From Hippophae tibetana (taxonomy: Eukaryota > Streptophyta > Magnoliopsida > Rosales > Elaeagnaceae), in NCBI GenBank assembly GCA_037013495.1, contig CM072809.1, positions 6,905,001 through 6,969,000 of the forward strand: DNA of 64,000 nt, given 5' to 3'. Position numbers and translations under genes: made by a program. The notes beneath the pieces are model-generated. The model was given only the letters and a program-made list of their open reading frames with translations. It was not told where the DNA came from and did not search any database. This document shows, in pieces, positions 26,906 to 39,420 of the stretch; positions within the stretch are counted from its first letter, which is position 1; each line of letters opens with the position of its first letter.

Positions 26906-29560
26906 TGTTGAAATTTTTATGAATTAAAATTATTTTAAAATAAAAAACTAATGATTTAAAATTAAGAAATGGATTTTACGTTTTGTTTCCATAACTTTTT
27001 GTACGTTTTATGCGATTAAATGATTAGTTGTCAAACTGGTCAGAGTTTAGTCAAATGATAACCATACTTGTTGGAGCAAAGCTATACACATTTTCAACAA
27101 AATTGGACGTGTGTTCAATTAGTCAAATTTTGATTGGTCGATGATCCTACTCACAAATCCAAATTGGACATATAATCAACTGATTAAATTTTAATCGACA
27201 AGTGACCCCAATCACGGAGTCAAATTGGACACATGTTCAATTAAATTATAATTATCCAACTTTTCATATTTTAATCTGTTGATGATCTCATTATATCGAA
27301 TACATATTCGAGTAAATGTCTAATTAACTAGACGTTAATCACTTGAAAACCCTTATAGTCATAATATAATTGGATCGACAAGAAATCATAAATAATTTGA
27401 TATATTAAAGAAAGAATACCAAAACATCCAAAAATACCGTGAAGCGATTAGTTAGTATAGATAAAAATATGTTATTTATAAAAGAAAACAAAGAAATCTC
27501 CAAACTTTGAAAGTAAAATGTATAAAGTGAAGGAAAAAAGTAGAGATAAAAAAGTATTGTTATTTGTTACCATTCTATTTAAACACATTTAATTGATTTT
27601 TTTTCCAAGTTACATACCATTATTTTTAAAAATCTATCACCCGACTCGAAAATGCTTTATTTTAAAAATAATATGTTTGGTTGTAGAAATGTCCAATTAT
27701 GTTGTGTAAAATTGAATAATTAAACATGATTTAAGGGTCTATTGTTTAATTGGATATATGTCCAACTCTGTTATGTCTAGTTGGACATACATTTAACTGT
27801 AAGTTCATTATGGTGCAATAGTTGTCTAATTTAAGTTATTTTATGTAGTTATTTGTACATCCAAAATGATTTATATATGGCAGATTATTCTATAATAAAT
27901 AAGTGCACATTATGTTCTAAACATTATCATAATGTCAATACATGAATACATTTAATTAATTGTCATAATGTCTAGTTGTTCATCAAACAATATATTTGCA
28001 AGAAGATAGTTATCGTTGGAAAGGAAGATTGGTGGGATTGAAAATCAAATCAATAAGATAGAAATATGAGAGAAACGTGACGAAAATAAATGAGATATAA
28101 TATATATATTTAAATAATATAATCAGAATATCATTAAAATTATAAGTAGGGTCTAATTTAGTACTAGTACAATAATAAAATGTCATATTAACCTATTTTC
28201 CTATATATTTTTTAGTTTTAAAGTAAAATTTGTGATAGTTTTTAATTAATCATTATTATGTTGATAAATGTAAGAGTTTGAATATTGTGATGATAGTCTT
28301 TTAACATTTTATGATGAACTAGAAGTTTAAGTGGTAAAAAAAGATATAAAGAACATAATATTTATAATACTTATTAAATTTTGTAATCATAAAAATAATA
28401 TTTTTTAAGCTAAATTTATATATTTAAAAAAAAATGGTCACAAAAATCTTTTAAATTAGGTTTCAAGCGAACATTAATCACTTATAATATAAAAGTTTTG
28501 TTATCGTGTTATTGTTACAAAATGGGTTCTAAAATGACAAATAGTTGATCTTTGTGAAATCTAAAATAAAATATTTTTATTTGATATATATGATTAAAAT
28601 ATATTATTTAAATATATGTAAAATAAAGATATAAATTAAAAAAATAAACAAAATAGGAAGATAATAACAAACTAAAGTATTATCTTGTTGTTGCATGACG
28701 AGAATAAAGATTAAAATAATAATTTTAATACCTTTTAATGAAATGATGTGAAATATTTTATTAATTAATATTTTAAAATTAATTTAATCATTTATTGACC
28801 ATTTATTCAAGAGTAACATTATAAAAAAATATAATTCTTAAACTATAGCATTAAATGATCAAAATAATCAAACATAAGATACTTTAATGACTTTTTATCC
28901 TATTTTTAATGCAAAAAAATGATAATCTAATGATTTTATATTAAACATCGTACATTTAGATATCATTTATATTGAACTTTAATTATTTAAATTTCTTTGA
29001 AATTAAATTATTATTAATTATATAATATTCAATCTTATTAAAATATTATTTTTATAATTATAAAAATATTAATTTACAAATTAAAATATGATTTTCAAAT
29101 TAAAATTATATAAATAATTTTTTAAATTCGTTATCTTTAACGAAAGTGACTTTAGATCTATAATTTTTATAATTTTTCAAATGAGAACACAACTTTAATA
29201 TCTTTATAAAAAAATCTTATAATTTTATTTTATAATGTTAAATAGATTTGTTTTATCTTAATTTTTTTGCGAAAGTGAGGTTGTACAATTTTATTAACTT
29301 TATAAAATTGATTTTTATAATTTTTTTAAATAATAAATTTATAATGTCTCACTTAACAAATAAACAATTAAATTGTATGAAATTAAATGATCCTATTTTC
29401 TTTATTATTCTGTGGAATTATAATATCACATTATGTAACCACAATAATTTTTTTTTTTTTTTTTTACAAGAAAGTTCAACAACGACTTAAATGTCAACAG
29501 TTATTGGGAAAAAAAATATGTTTTAATTTTGTTCTTCAAAATGGAAAAAGAATTGGTTAG
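26906..29560. other. AT-rich intergenic DNA with possible copia LTR remnant
   Basis: No coding exon is recognisable. The first kilobase may be the decayed 3' LTR and flank of the copia element. It contains a degenerate repeat of about 61 bp around the motif AAATTGGACA(T/C) at 27100-27300, and inverted relatives (GTCCAACT.. / ..AGTTGGACATAC) near 27740-27800. The remainder is low-complexity A/T sequence. Confidence 0.55.
27100..27300. repeat. degenerate 61-bp tandem repeat
   Basis: The motif AAATTGGAC begins units at 27100, 27161 and 27222. Each is followed by a TCAA(T/C)(T/A)..TCAAATTTT/TTAAATTTT block, a G(A/T)CGA..TGA(T/C)C(C/T) block and a ..TCACAAA/TCACGGA block. A possible fourth, more diverged unit starts near 27298. 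No function is suggested by the sequence. Confidence 0.6.
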
Positions 29561-29569
29561 CATTTTTCT

Positions 29570-30522
29570 TTTTCTAAAAGTCACCTTCAGCGCACGAAAG
29601 CAAATGGCACTATACATGTGTGGTTATCGTGCGCTAGCTAAAAAACGAATGTGCTAAATACGCACACCCTACTGGCATTCACATCCCATCCAACCTTGCC
29701 CGTTAATAGCACGACAAAGCCATTCCCAATAAAAACACAACTCCCCCCCTAACGTGTATGAATAACGCTGTTTATGGCTATGCTCGATCCTAGCTACAAT
29801 AGAACATCGACAGCTATAAACGACGAAGATTAACGACGTTTGTATCTCCACAGTTTTTGTCCCTAAGCCGCCTTTATTAATTAAACCTATAGATCATGTC
29901 GCTTTCTTTGGGCTTGATGACGAGAGTCCACCGCCTATAGCCCGTATTGAGTCTGGATGAACAAGTCCAGAACACCGGTGAATGTCAGTTGCTAAAGTTA
30001 GGGTTAAAAACTGACCGCGGTTGAAATAATTGCTATCTGTGTAGACCACTCCAGTTTAAGTCTTGGTTCAGAAACGCACTCACAAAGAGAGACAGGGAAA
30101 GAGAAAATGTGCTTTTGAGTTGTTTATGTTGATGTTTTAGAGAGAGAAAAAAAGCAGAGTCAAGTTGAGTTTGTTGGTTTGAGTGGAGGGAATTTCTCTG
30201 GGTTCTGATTGAGTTTTATAGAGGGGAAATATGGTTTAATCGGGCGAAATTGGTGTTCCTTGTTAGTATCAGCTTTTCATGGATTGAGCTCTGAAACTAG
30301 GGTTTCGTTCGAGTTAGTAAAGGGCTGAGATAGACACAGAAAGAAAGTTCAAGAGTCGTATATGGTGGAGTTTCAGAAATTTGTGGTTTACTGAAGACTT
30401 TCGGCTTTGATTTTAGGATTGTAGGTTATTTTTTTGGTCCGGGAATTGTAGGTTTTATTTGAGAGCTAATAATTGTACGGAAGCAACCTCATATAAGATA
30501 TTTGCTCTAAGAGTTAGAAGAA
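29570..30522 (+). promoter_or_regulatory. promoter and 5' leader of the ARF2 gene, with several upstream ATGs
   Basis: This GC-richer stretch separates AT-rich intergenic DNA from the ARF2 start codon. The transcription start cannot be fixed from sequence; leader-like (GA- and T-rich) sequence begins around 30060-30100. Five short upstream frames lie between there and the main ATG: 30107-30118, 30126-30140, 30231-30239, 30279-30287 and 30362-30394. A GAGACA hexamer (the inverse of the TGTCTC auxin response core) lies at 30089-30094; a single hexamer can be chance. A leader intron has not been excluded. Confidence 0.5.
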
Positions 30523-33500
30523 ATGGCATCATCGGAGGCATCGGTTAAAGGGAATTCTGCTTTTGTTGACCATAATGACGCTCGGAAAGCTTCGGAGGGG
30601 CAGAAAGGTCATTCTACTAAATCGGGATCCGTGAAAGGTAAACCGTGTTCGATTACGGCGAGAATTGGAGTTTCGAATAGTTAGACTCGATGGTGGCTCT
30701 GATAGTTTTTTGTTTGCGTTTTTGTAGATGCTGAAACTGCGCTCTACACGGAGCTCTGGCACGCCTGTGCAGGTCCTCTTGTGACCGTGCCACGTGAGGG
30801 AGAGCTTGTCTTCTATTTTCCTCAAGGACACATCGAGCAGGTGGGTTCTCATAGTTTGATCGGAGTTTAGTTTTCATTTTCATCTACGTATTATGTTGCG
30901 AGTTATAGGTTTATGGTCTTTATTGGTTTTATATTATTATAATGTATCATTTGAATCGTTCGGGAAAATTGAATTTGATTTTGAGGGTTTATTCATAGTT
31001 GGTTCATGTATTTTGATCCTGATAGTTATGGTTTATTCTTATGTGCTGGTTTAGGTGGAGGCCTCGACTAATCAGGTAGCCGACCAACAGATGCCCATAT
31101 ATAATCTTCTATCTAAGATTCTTTGCCGTGTGATTAATGTTCAACTGAAGGTAGAGACTAAGGAAGGATTTTTGTAGTCAGAAATTTGGGTTTTGTGGCT
31201 ATTTGCTGTATCTTAATTTTCTTCTTTGGTTAGCTAATGGAACTGGTTATTTCTTGGCATTGTACTGCAGGCTGAACCAGACACTGATGAAGTATTTGCA
31301 CAAATTACTTTGGTACCTGAGGAGAACGTGAGTTTGCTTCAGTGGTTTGTGGTCTAGTAATATTTTTATGGCTAGCACTAAAATAATTGTTGTCTGGAAT
31401 TAACAGCAAGATGAGAATGCAGTAGAGAAACAGCCACCTCTTCCTCCGCTCCCTAGGTTTCATGTACATTCCTTCTGTAAGACACTTACCGCTTCAGATA
31501 CGAGCACTCATGGTGGATTCTCAGTGCTGAGGCGACATGCAGATGAGTGCCTACCTCCGCTGGTTGGTTCTTTCTCTGATCCTTGTTCTCCTCCCCCCCT
31601 GCTTGTTCAATTAATGCTGTGACACTAAACGTCAAATGCACCCTGTCCCTTATTGTAGGATATGTCTAGGCAGCCTCCAACACAGGAGTTGGCTGCTAAG
31701 GATTTGCATGGCAATGAGTGGCGTTTCCGTCATATATTTCGAGGTGGTTTTTTACATCCAGATACCTGACTGCTGTAATTGTTTTTCTATTATACTTTTT
31801 AATATTCAACTGATCAATTCCACATAACCTTAGATTTTGTTATCAGTGAGTCAGTGACAGGTGGAGATTTGACAAATATTGGGTTTTCTTGTTAGTATGG
31901 GAACTTTGTTCGGTTCTTTCTGATAAGATGATTTTCTTTACTCTATGCGCGTATTAATATGATGGTGGGGTGGCAGGTCAACCTCGGAGGCACTTGCTTC
32001 AAAGTGGCTGGAGTGTGTTTGTAAGCTCTAAGAGGCTTGTTGCTGGAGATGCCTTTATATTCCTTCGGTAGGTTGCTCTATTTATTTCTAATTGATTCCA
32101 TGTCCTGGCTGTTATTCGTTGCTTGCTCTATGGAAGCGAAGTTTACGGCGTGGCTTAATTCCTTAACAGTGGTGAAAATGGGGAGCTTCGTGTTGGTGTG
32201 AGACGTGCTATGAGAAAGCAGGATAACGTTCCTTCTTCAGTCATATCAAGTCACAGCATGCATCTTGGGGTCCTTGCAACTGCATGGCATGCCATCTCAA
32301 CAAGAACCATGTTTACTGTCTATTACAAGCCAAGGTCCCTCCTATTTTCCCCTGTATATTTGTTCAATTTCTGTCATCAACTTTTAGTTCGAGAACATGC
32401 TAAGCTTCTTGTATCCTGTTGGCCAGTACTGTTATTTTATATTAAGTTTCTAACTAGTTTATTTAATCAGCCCCTTGGTATTGAAGGGAGGGCACAATGT
32501 TGAGCTTGAATGGCCTAGCATAGTGATTATATGAAATTTGGATAATATTATTTTCTTGATTTTGAAAACGTGGTTTATTAACATTTTGTTGTTTTTCTCA
32601 AACATCTATCAACAGGACCAGCCCTGCTGAGTTCATTATACCATACGATCAGTATATGGAGTCTGCTAAGAACAACTATTCCATAGGGATGAGGTTCAAA
32701 ATGAGATTTGAAGGTGAAGAGGCTCCTGAACAGAGGTATTTTCTTGATGAATGAAAGCTATGTTTTTTAAGTTTGACTAGTTCATATTTGTTAAATCTTG
32801 CCTTGATTTTGCTACATGCTTTCAAGTTTCCTTTTCCTCTTCCTCTTCCTCTTCCTCGGGTCTTTTTTCTCCTTACTCTAAAATTTATTGTCAATTTAAG
32901 AGCCCTTTTAGGTTTTTTTAATCACTCGATTTTCTTGGCTTAGGTTTACTGGCACCGTTATTGGAATTGAAGATGCTGATTCCCAGAGCTGGAAAGATTC
33001 AAAATGGAGATGCCTGAAGGTATTGAGAAGTAATGTAAAATTAAGAAGCTAATTTCATCTTGTGCTGAGATCAAACTAAAATCCGTTTTTCTTGAAGGTG
33101 AGATGGGATGAAACTTCCTCAATACCTCGTCCTGAAAGAGTCTCCCCTTGGAAAATTGAACCTGCACATGCTCCTCCTGCACTAAATCCTCTTCCAGTTC
33201 ACAGGCCAAAGAGGCCTCGGTCAAGCATGGTGTCCTCTTCTCCAGATTCTTCTGTTCTGTCCCGAGATGGTAGTCTTACTAGCATTGCCCCTCCCTATCT
33301 CTCTCTCTCTGTGTGCGTGTGTGTGTTTGTGTTTCCCCCTGCCTGCTATGTATTCTTTCATATGTTGGATGTGATATTTACTTAATCTGTATTAGGTTCA
33401 TCAAAAGTTACTGTAGACCTGTCACCATCTGGTGGATTCTCAAGGATCTTGCAAGGTCAAGAATTCTCGATCTTGAAAGGCAACTTGGAAAGCGAGCCCG

Positions 33501-34999
33501 ATACTGCTGAAAGGTCTGTTGTATGGCCACCTTCACTAGATGACAATAAGGTTGATATAGCCTCTGCTTCAAGGAGAAATGGATCAGAGATCTGGGTTTC
33601 CTCAGTGAGGACTGAACCAACTTATTCAGATATGCTATCAGGCTTTGGAACTAATGCTGGTTACTCTCATGGTGTCCTTGCACCATCTGTCGAACAAGTT
33701 GCATTATCTTCTAATTCAATAAGACAGCGATCATTTGATCAAGAGGGCAGGTTCAACTTGCTTTCTAGTCCTTGGTCCATGTTGCCTCCTCCTCTTTCAC
33801 TTAGCTTGGATTCTAATCGGAAGAGCTCTGCTCAAGGCAGCAATATTTCATTCCAGACACAGGGTAATAGTTATGGCAGGATTTTTGACTGTCCTAAGAT
33901 TCAGCATGCACATGGAAACTGGTTGATGCCATTGCCTCCCCAAGGTCATTCAGAGAATCTTGCCCAATCAAGGGATATAGTGCGAAAACCCTTGTTGGTA
34001 CAACAAGAAGAGGCTGTAAAACCTGGAGATGGGAACTGCAAGCTTTTTGGTAAATTCCTTGTAACACCAGAGCCTGCAGTATCACACGACAAGATGATGG
34101 AGGACACTGTTCATATGCATCATCCTATGTCACCCCCAGACCATGGATTTGAGTCTGACCAAAAGTCAGAACCATCGAGAGGCTCAAAATCAAAAGAGAA
34201 AGTGCTAGCTGGTTGTGAGACGAAGAAACTCATACAAACTTTCCAACATTCCCAAGATGTTCATGGTAAAGCACATAGTGGTTCAAGCAGGAGTTGTACC
34301 AAGGTATTTTTTTCCCACTTACGTTCATATTTGGGTTGGGGTGAGGAGTTGAGTCTAGATGTGGTTAGTTTGTAGAATGAGATCCAGGGGCTCTTCTTTT
34401 TGGTTTAAAATAATAAGATTCTGTAGTTGGGTATGCTATAAGCTGGTTGCCTTAGTAGTCAATGTGTGTCTTCAAGCCCTGAAAGAATTGTTAATCAGTT
34501 GCCATTAATTCCAGGTTCACAAGCAGGGGATTGCACTTGGTAGGTCTTTGGATCTTTCTAGGTTCAGTAACTATGATGAACTGATTGCTGAGTTGGATCA
34601 GCTGTTTGAATTTAACGGTGAACTGATGGCTTCCAGAAAAAATTGGATGATAGTTTATACAGATGATGAGGGTGATATGATGCTTGTTGGTGATGATCCT
34701 TGGCAGTAAGTATTTCTTTGTTTTATTTTGTAACAACTTTTTTCTTGTTTGTATGACTGCAATTTTGGCGTCTCTTTCATATTTCACTGGTGATGTTGAT
34801 GTTTCATTGCCTTTTCTTCAGGGAATTCTGTGGCATAGTTAGAAAGATATTTATTTACACTAAAGAAGAGGTTCAAAAGATGAAACCTGGGAAAGTGAAC
34901 TCACAGGGAGAGGGAAATCCTTCTGCTGCTGAAGTCATGGATGCAAATGACGTGAAATCCAGGCCAGTTCTTTTTGCATCAACACCTGAGAACTGTTAG
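30523..34999 (+). CDS. ARF2: auxin response factor, ARF2 type
   Basis: ARF proteins are nuclear factors that bind auxin response elements; ARF2 is a repressor-class member acting in growth, seed size and ageing. Coding exons: 30523-30637, 30728-30840, 31055-31150, 31271-31327, 31407-31562, 31659-31743, 31977-32067, 32170-32334, 32616-32735, 32944-33019, 33098-33269, 33396-34303, 34515-34705, 34822-34999. They join in frame to 840 aa, close to the 859 aa of Arabidopsis ARF2, and the MASSE start matches that protein. A B3 DNA-binding domain (about 145-250, [20 protein letters not shown]) is followed by the ARF dimerisation domain (about 265-355). The Ser-rich middle region carries LSLSL (549-553, EAR-like) and KLFG (631-634, compare the RLFG repression motif). 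A C-terminal PB1 domain (about 719-805) has K721 and the acidic OPCA stretch D768-D779. All introns are GT-AG. Exon 12 carries a tasiR-ARF site. Orthology to ARF2 rather than another clade is well supported by full-length similarity. Confidence 0.96.
33443..33463 (+). promoter_or_regulatory. tasiR-ARF (TAS3 trans-acting siRNA) target site in ARF2 mRNA
   Basis: AGGATCTTGCAAGGTCAAGA plus a final A pairs with the conserved TAS3-derived tasiR-ARF over nearly its whole length. Positions 5-21 of the site match except for one G:U pair; mismatches lie only at the 5' edge of the site, opposite the siRNA 3' end. It encodes R432-E438 (ILQGQE), the peptide that marks this site in ARF2, ARF3 and ARF4 of land plants. 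Only one such site is visible, as is known for ARF2; ARF3 and ARF4 carry two. Confidence 0.88.
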
Positions 35000-35850
35000 G
35001 TGGCCAGTTCTGAAGATTAATAGGTACTGACCAGGTGTGTTTTTAGATTGTTCCCATGAATACATTTGGATTGTCAATATTTTTGCCCATTTTCTTTGCC
35101 TGCCGAGACAAGCAGTATACACCAGTGAGGATTGCTTTATAGAACCATTTTTTGGGTGCTCTGATTGTTGCATTGTTGTGACATGTTTCTATTTATTTTA
35201 CTATTATTTGCTGACATTTGTCTCTCTTTTCAAGTAATTTTAATTTTACTTGTGGCTAATTCTAGAAACACTGGTTAAGTTAATTTGTTTGTCCTCTGTT
35301 AGGTTATGCTGCCAAAATCAGGAAGTACCTGGAAGCATAGTTTGCGAATTTGAATTGTTCGTGATGGACTAGTCTCTTTTGAAACTTGGAAGTGCAATTT
35401 TTCTCAAATCAACGGACGGCTTAAGGGGTTTATCCAGTTTTGGAAATGTTCTGTAGTCAGTATTTGAAGTGTCTGTGTTATTATTATACATAAGTGTATA
35501 TGAATGTTTTGGAGCAAGCGGGTGTGACGACCTTGCACTTTTTAAAGAATTCAGCCATGTAAATAGCAGTTTCACCTCCTTTGCCCAACCTTTTAGTGTA
35601 AGTAATGTTAATGTATCTTCTCATGCCTTTTTATTTTTGCCAAAGGGGGTGAGGGGGCTGGTTTAAAAACCATTAGCTTATGGATTTTCAGATACTGGCA
35701 GTTACATTGTCTATATAGCACAACTAGACTATCGGTGTGTCAAAGCTCGGACGTGCTACTTGTGATAAGACTGCATTTTTTACAATTTGCATGTAGTTCT
35801 ATGGCATCCCCCTTTATTTCATGTATACACCAAATATAGTATTATCTTAA
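35000..35850 (+). other. 3' untranslated region of ARF2 (approximate)
   Basis: Sequence after the stop keeps the base composition of the transcript for about 600-850 bp before AT-rich repeats begin near 35930. The end is not defined: I see no unambiguous AATAAA, and near-match signals are too common in plants to choose one. A 3' UTR intron is possible but not shown. Confidence 0.4.
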
Positions 35851-37870
35851 AGAAACATCAATTCTGGATCTGGACTAAACATTTTGGATGGGGTAGTCTT
35901 TTATGTTAGGTTATTTGATTCGTGTTTGGGTGTTTCTTTTTTTTTAATATCTTGTTTCTAACAAATTACTTTTTGAAGTTTTTTTTTTGAAATAAACTTA
36001 TCATAGTATTTTTTTTTGGCTCCATCATCCCAAAAATTTGGCGTTATTCTCTATTTTATTATTATTTTTTTTAAGTTATTCTCTATTTCATTTTTTTAAG
36101 TTTTAATATTCGTTTTATCATTTAAATAATAATATTTTATTTACATATGTTAAATAATAACATATAATATATCTTTTTGTAGATTATTGAAATTTGCATT
36201 TTTGTCTTTCCAAGGTGTCTTTTACAATAATAATAATAATAAGACAAAAATCATTTTTTATTTAAGACAATAATGGTTTGTTAAGACTATAGACTTTGAA
36301 ACTCTTTTTGCTTTTGGATATCCATTTTCATAGATTGCTGGTGGACCTGGTTGGCTAGTAACTTAACTTTTTTTGGTTTTTTTTAATGGATACAATCTAT
36401 ATTAAGTTTACATTCAATAGTTAATAATTATTTTAAATTATGGGAAAGGAAACTCGAGTCAACATGAGGATATGAAACTAGCTTTATAGCTTGGTTGAAT
36501 GTAGTTTGGTCATTACTCTCTTATCGAGTAATAGGAGGGAACTTGTCTCTGGTGCCATTTGATCAATAAAATGAAACCACAATCCTGAACAAGATGTTAA
36601 TAGGAAGACCTTACATACTATGACAATATTACCAAGATCAATGTCCAGAGTAAACATGATGTTTTAAAAAATTCAGAAAAGTTGAGTAGTTTGTAGAAAT
36701 TAAATTTTAATAATTTTTACTGCAATTCAGAAACGTGCAAAGTGAAATCAATGCCACGATTTTTGAAATATTTGAAGTTTCCTTTGAATATCCTGGGTTT
36801 AAATTGATTACAATGAGTGAAGGATGGTGCAAGCGCTTGTTCCATAAACAGAGAAACACAGGACATTAGCTCTCGCTATGAAACTTAGTAACACTGTTTC
36901 AAAAGGCCGAATGTCGTTCTATTCTAATAGAATGCTTTTACTAAGTTGCAAATCCCGATTCAAGGAACTTCCAAAAAAAAATTATTGTAGAGCTAGCAAA
37001 AGGGAGAGAACAAAAGATAAAAAAAGTGATAGACATTAGGAGTTGTTTTGCAGCAACCTATAATCTATTTCATGCCATGGAACTCAGCTGAGTCCAAGTA
37101 CTTCTTTGATATGCTCTGGGTTGATATTCTGACGTTCCTCACAATGCTGAAAATAAACCAAGAGAAATTCAGCTCTTGGACAGTGATAAAATTCGACAAG
37201 ATCTCATAATGTTCTCAAAATGTTTTGTCTATCCACTTATATTAAACCAGCCGCCCTCTATTACACTTAAAAATCCTTGGTACCTTCAGGAAATACCCTG
37301 TTCCAATCACGCCCCAATTATTGTTTGATAATTTTTTTTATTGTACTTGTGATGTATTTGGTAGTTTAGATGTTAGTTTAGATTGTAATTTCTTTTTATT
37401 CAATAAATTTTTTACTTCTTATTATTAAAAAAAAAAGCAAAAACAAATTCATTTTTATTTAAAAAAATGAAAACTTAAATCATCCATGCAAATATAATAT
37501 ACCAAGTTATTTTTCAAAGACTGCAACTGTATATGAAATGCCAGCATTTGAAAATGATAGCCAATATGATCAAATAGAATATAGATCAAGAAAATATTAA
37601 GAAAACTGTAATTGAGGTGCAACCAAATTGAACAGTACAAATTACTTAGCACATGACCAAAGGTGGATGTGGTATAGATTCATGTTAGAGTTGCTAGAAT
37701 GGTTGTGGTTGTGATTTGCTATTTGTTGTGTTTGAAGGTTGCTAAGTGATGAGAGTGGTGAGATAATCGGGCTCTGATATTAACTTAAAAAGATACAAAA
37801 ATAATAATAAATAATTCAATAAGATTATTTCAATTTTACAGAGTTCAAAGACCTTTAGATTCAACTTGAT
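35851..37870. other. intergenic DNA, one possible orphan exon
   Basis: Mostly A/T-rich non-coding sequence with a short (AAT)n run near 36225-36241. The only stretch that looks protein-coding is a 63-bp minus-strand exon-like segment at 37084-37146, listed separately. Confidence 0.5.
37084..37146 (-). pseudogene. possible orphan terminal exon of an unidentified gene
   Basis: On the minus strand, TTTTCAG precedes a 63-bp segment reading HCEERQNINPEHIKEVLGLS followed by a stop. The balanced composition, good acceptor and clean stop are unlike the surrounding A/T-rich DNA and look like the last coding exon of a real gene. No further exons can be recognised at higher coordinates, so it may be a gene fragment left behind or captured. 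I do not recognise the protein; chance cannot be excluded at this length. Confidence 0.3.
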
Positions 37871-37879
37871 GCATATGAA

Positions 37880-39420
37880 CTCTTTCACTTATAACCAAAT
37901 CAAAGAGCGTATTGATCAATGAGAAAACATCGCATGATGCAATTTCTTATGAGCCTTAATGATATCCATGATATCATTCGTACTAGCATCTTTATGATGA
38001 CGCCATTACCCAACGTTTGGAACAACAACGCCAATTGACATTAGAATAGTCACAACAGTTACCATTAGAAAAAATTTCTCTTGTTGCTATCACTCAAAAA
38101 CGACCATTTAAATCCTCATATGATCTCAACAAATGTTGTAATCATTGTAAAAAAGACGGGTATAGCATCAAATTTTGTCAAACTATGAAATACCGTTGCA
38201 TTTTTGTAGTAAATGAGACTATATTACAGAAAAATGTAAAATAAAAAAATGGCACATGGGTTCCTAATCAAAATGGAACCCACGACAACAAACAAAACCA
38301 AAGAGGCCTACCACAACATATCTACCAAGACTCTTCTTCACATTCCCATTCAGCTACAAACGCATCAGAGACAAATTCCCAGCTAACAAACCTATGTTAG
38401 TCGGCTTCACATATCCCAACGAATCCTTTAAGTGTAGTTTCTATAAAATAAATTCAACAGTTGACTCATGCTATTTCTATGCTTCCTTCTGATAATGGGA
38501 TCATCTATGCAAATGTTGTAGGATTGAATCTCTTTTTTGATGCTTCAATTCATTCTGTATATACTAAACCATGGATTTTGGATAGCGGAGCCACATATCA
38601 CATCTCATCTTATCCCACTTCAATTACTCAAACTAAATAATCATCTATACCCATTGTTATCTTGCCTACTAGTTCTTCAGCTAAGATTACTTGCACTATC
38701 ACCTTTCCTTTTAATTCCAACATTAACTTAGAAGACTTATATGTCTTTTTCATTTAAAACTTATGTCAGCCACTAAAAATACTAATTCCCTTAATTATTA
38801 TGGCATTTTGTTTCACATATTTTGTATTTTGTAGGACTTAGCCTCGAGGAAGATGATTGGTTCAGATTAACAACATGGTGGTCTTTACAACATGTCACCT
38901 TGGCAACAGACACCTGCCTCTCATAAAGTTTCTCAACCTTCCATCTTGTGACATTTGTGACTTGGACTTCCATCTCATTCATGCCTCCAATTAGCATATT
39001 TATTATTATCTTCTAGTGATGTTTCTTTTAATAATCATTGTAATGTCCGTCCCTTAGCTAAACAAATAAGACTTTTATTTCTTTAAGCTTCATCTCCACT
39101 CACACACTTTTTGATATATTATATTGTGATATTTGGGGATCTTACAAAATCCCCACACATTTTGGGACAAGTTTATTTCTTACTATTGTAGATGCCTTTA
39201 CTAGATGCATATAGGTGTTTTTCATGTGACATCAATTTAAAAATCAAAATCATTTTAAGTCTTTTATCACTTTTGTTCATACTCAATTTCATGCCACCGT
39301 CAAAACCATTAGAGTAGTCAACAAGTCTGAATTTCTATCCATGATGGATTTCTTGCATTCTAATGGTATTAAACTTCAATGTACTTGTGTTTACACTCCA
39401 CAAGAAAACCGAAAATACAT
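37880..39420 (+). mobile_element. second Ty1/copia retrotransposon fossil (gag to integrase part)
   Basis: The plus strand shows a CCHC zinc knuckle-like block near 38130-38200, a copia aspartic protease signature (WILDSGAT type) near 38570-38600, and an integrase-like stretch near 39120-39400. The order gag knuckle, protease, integrase fits Ty1/copia. No reverse transcriptase region follows, so the copy is truncated. It is heavily broken and old. No LTR pair was found. Confidence 0.7.

Noticed and set aside
30089-30094. GAGACA auxin response element as a functional autoregulatory site
   Set aside because: A single hexamer is expected by chance in this length and may lie within the transcript; it is mentioned but not claimed as functional.
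33408-33620. Minus-strand frame opposite the tasiR-ARF region of ARF2
   Set aside because: It is a shadow of exon 12; its internal repeat comes from the self-similar GATCTTG sequence around the siRNA site.
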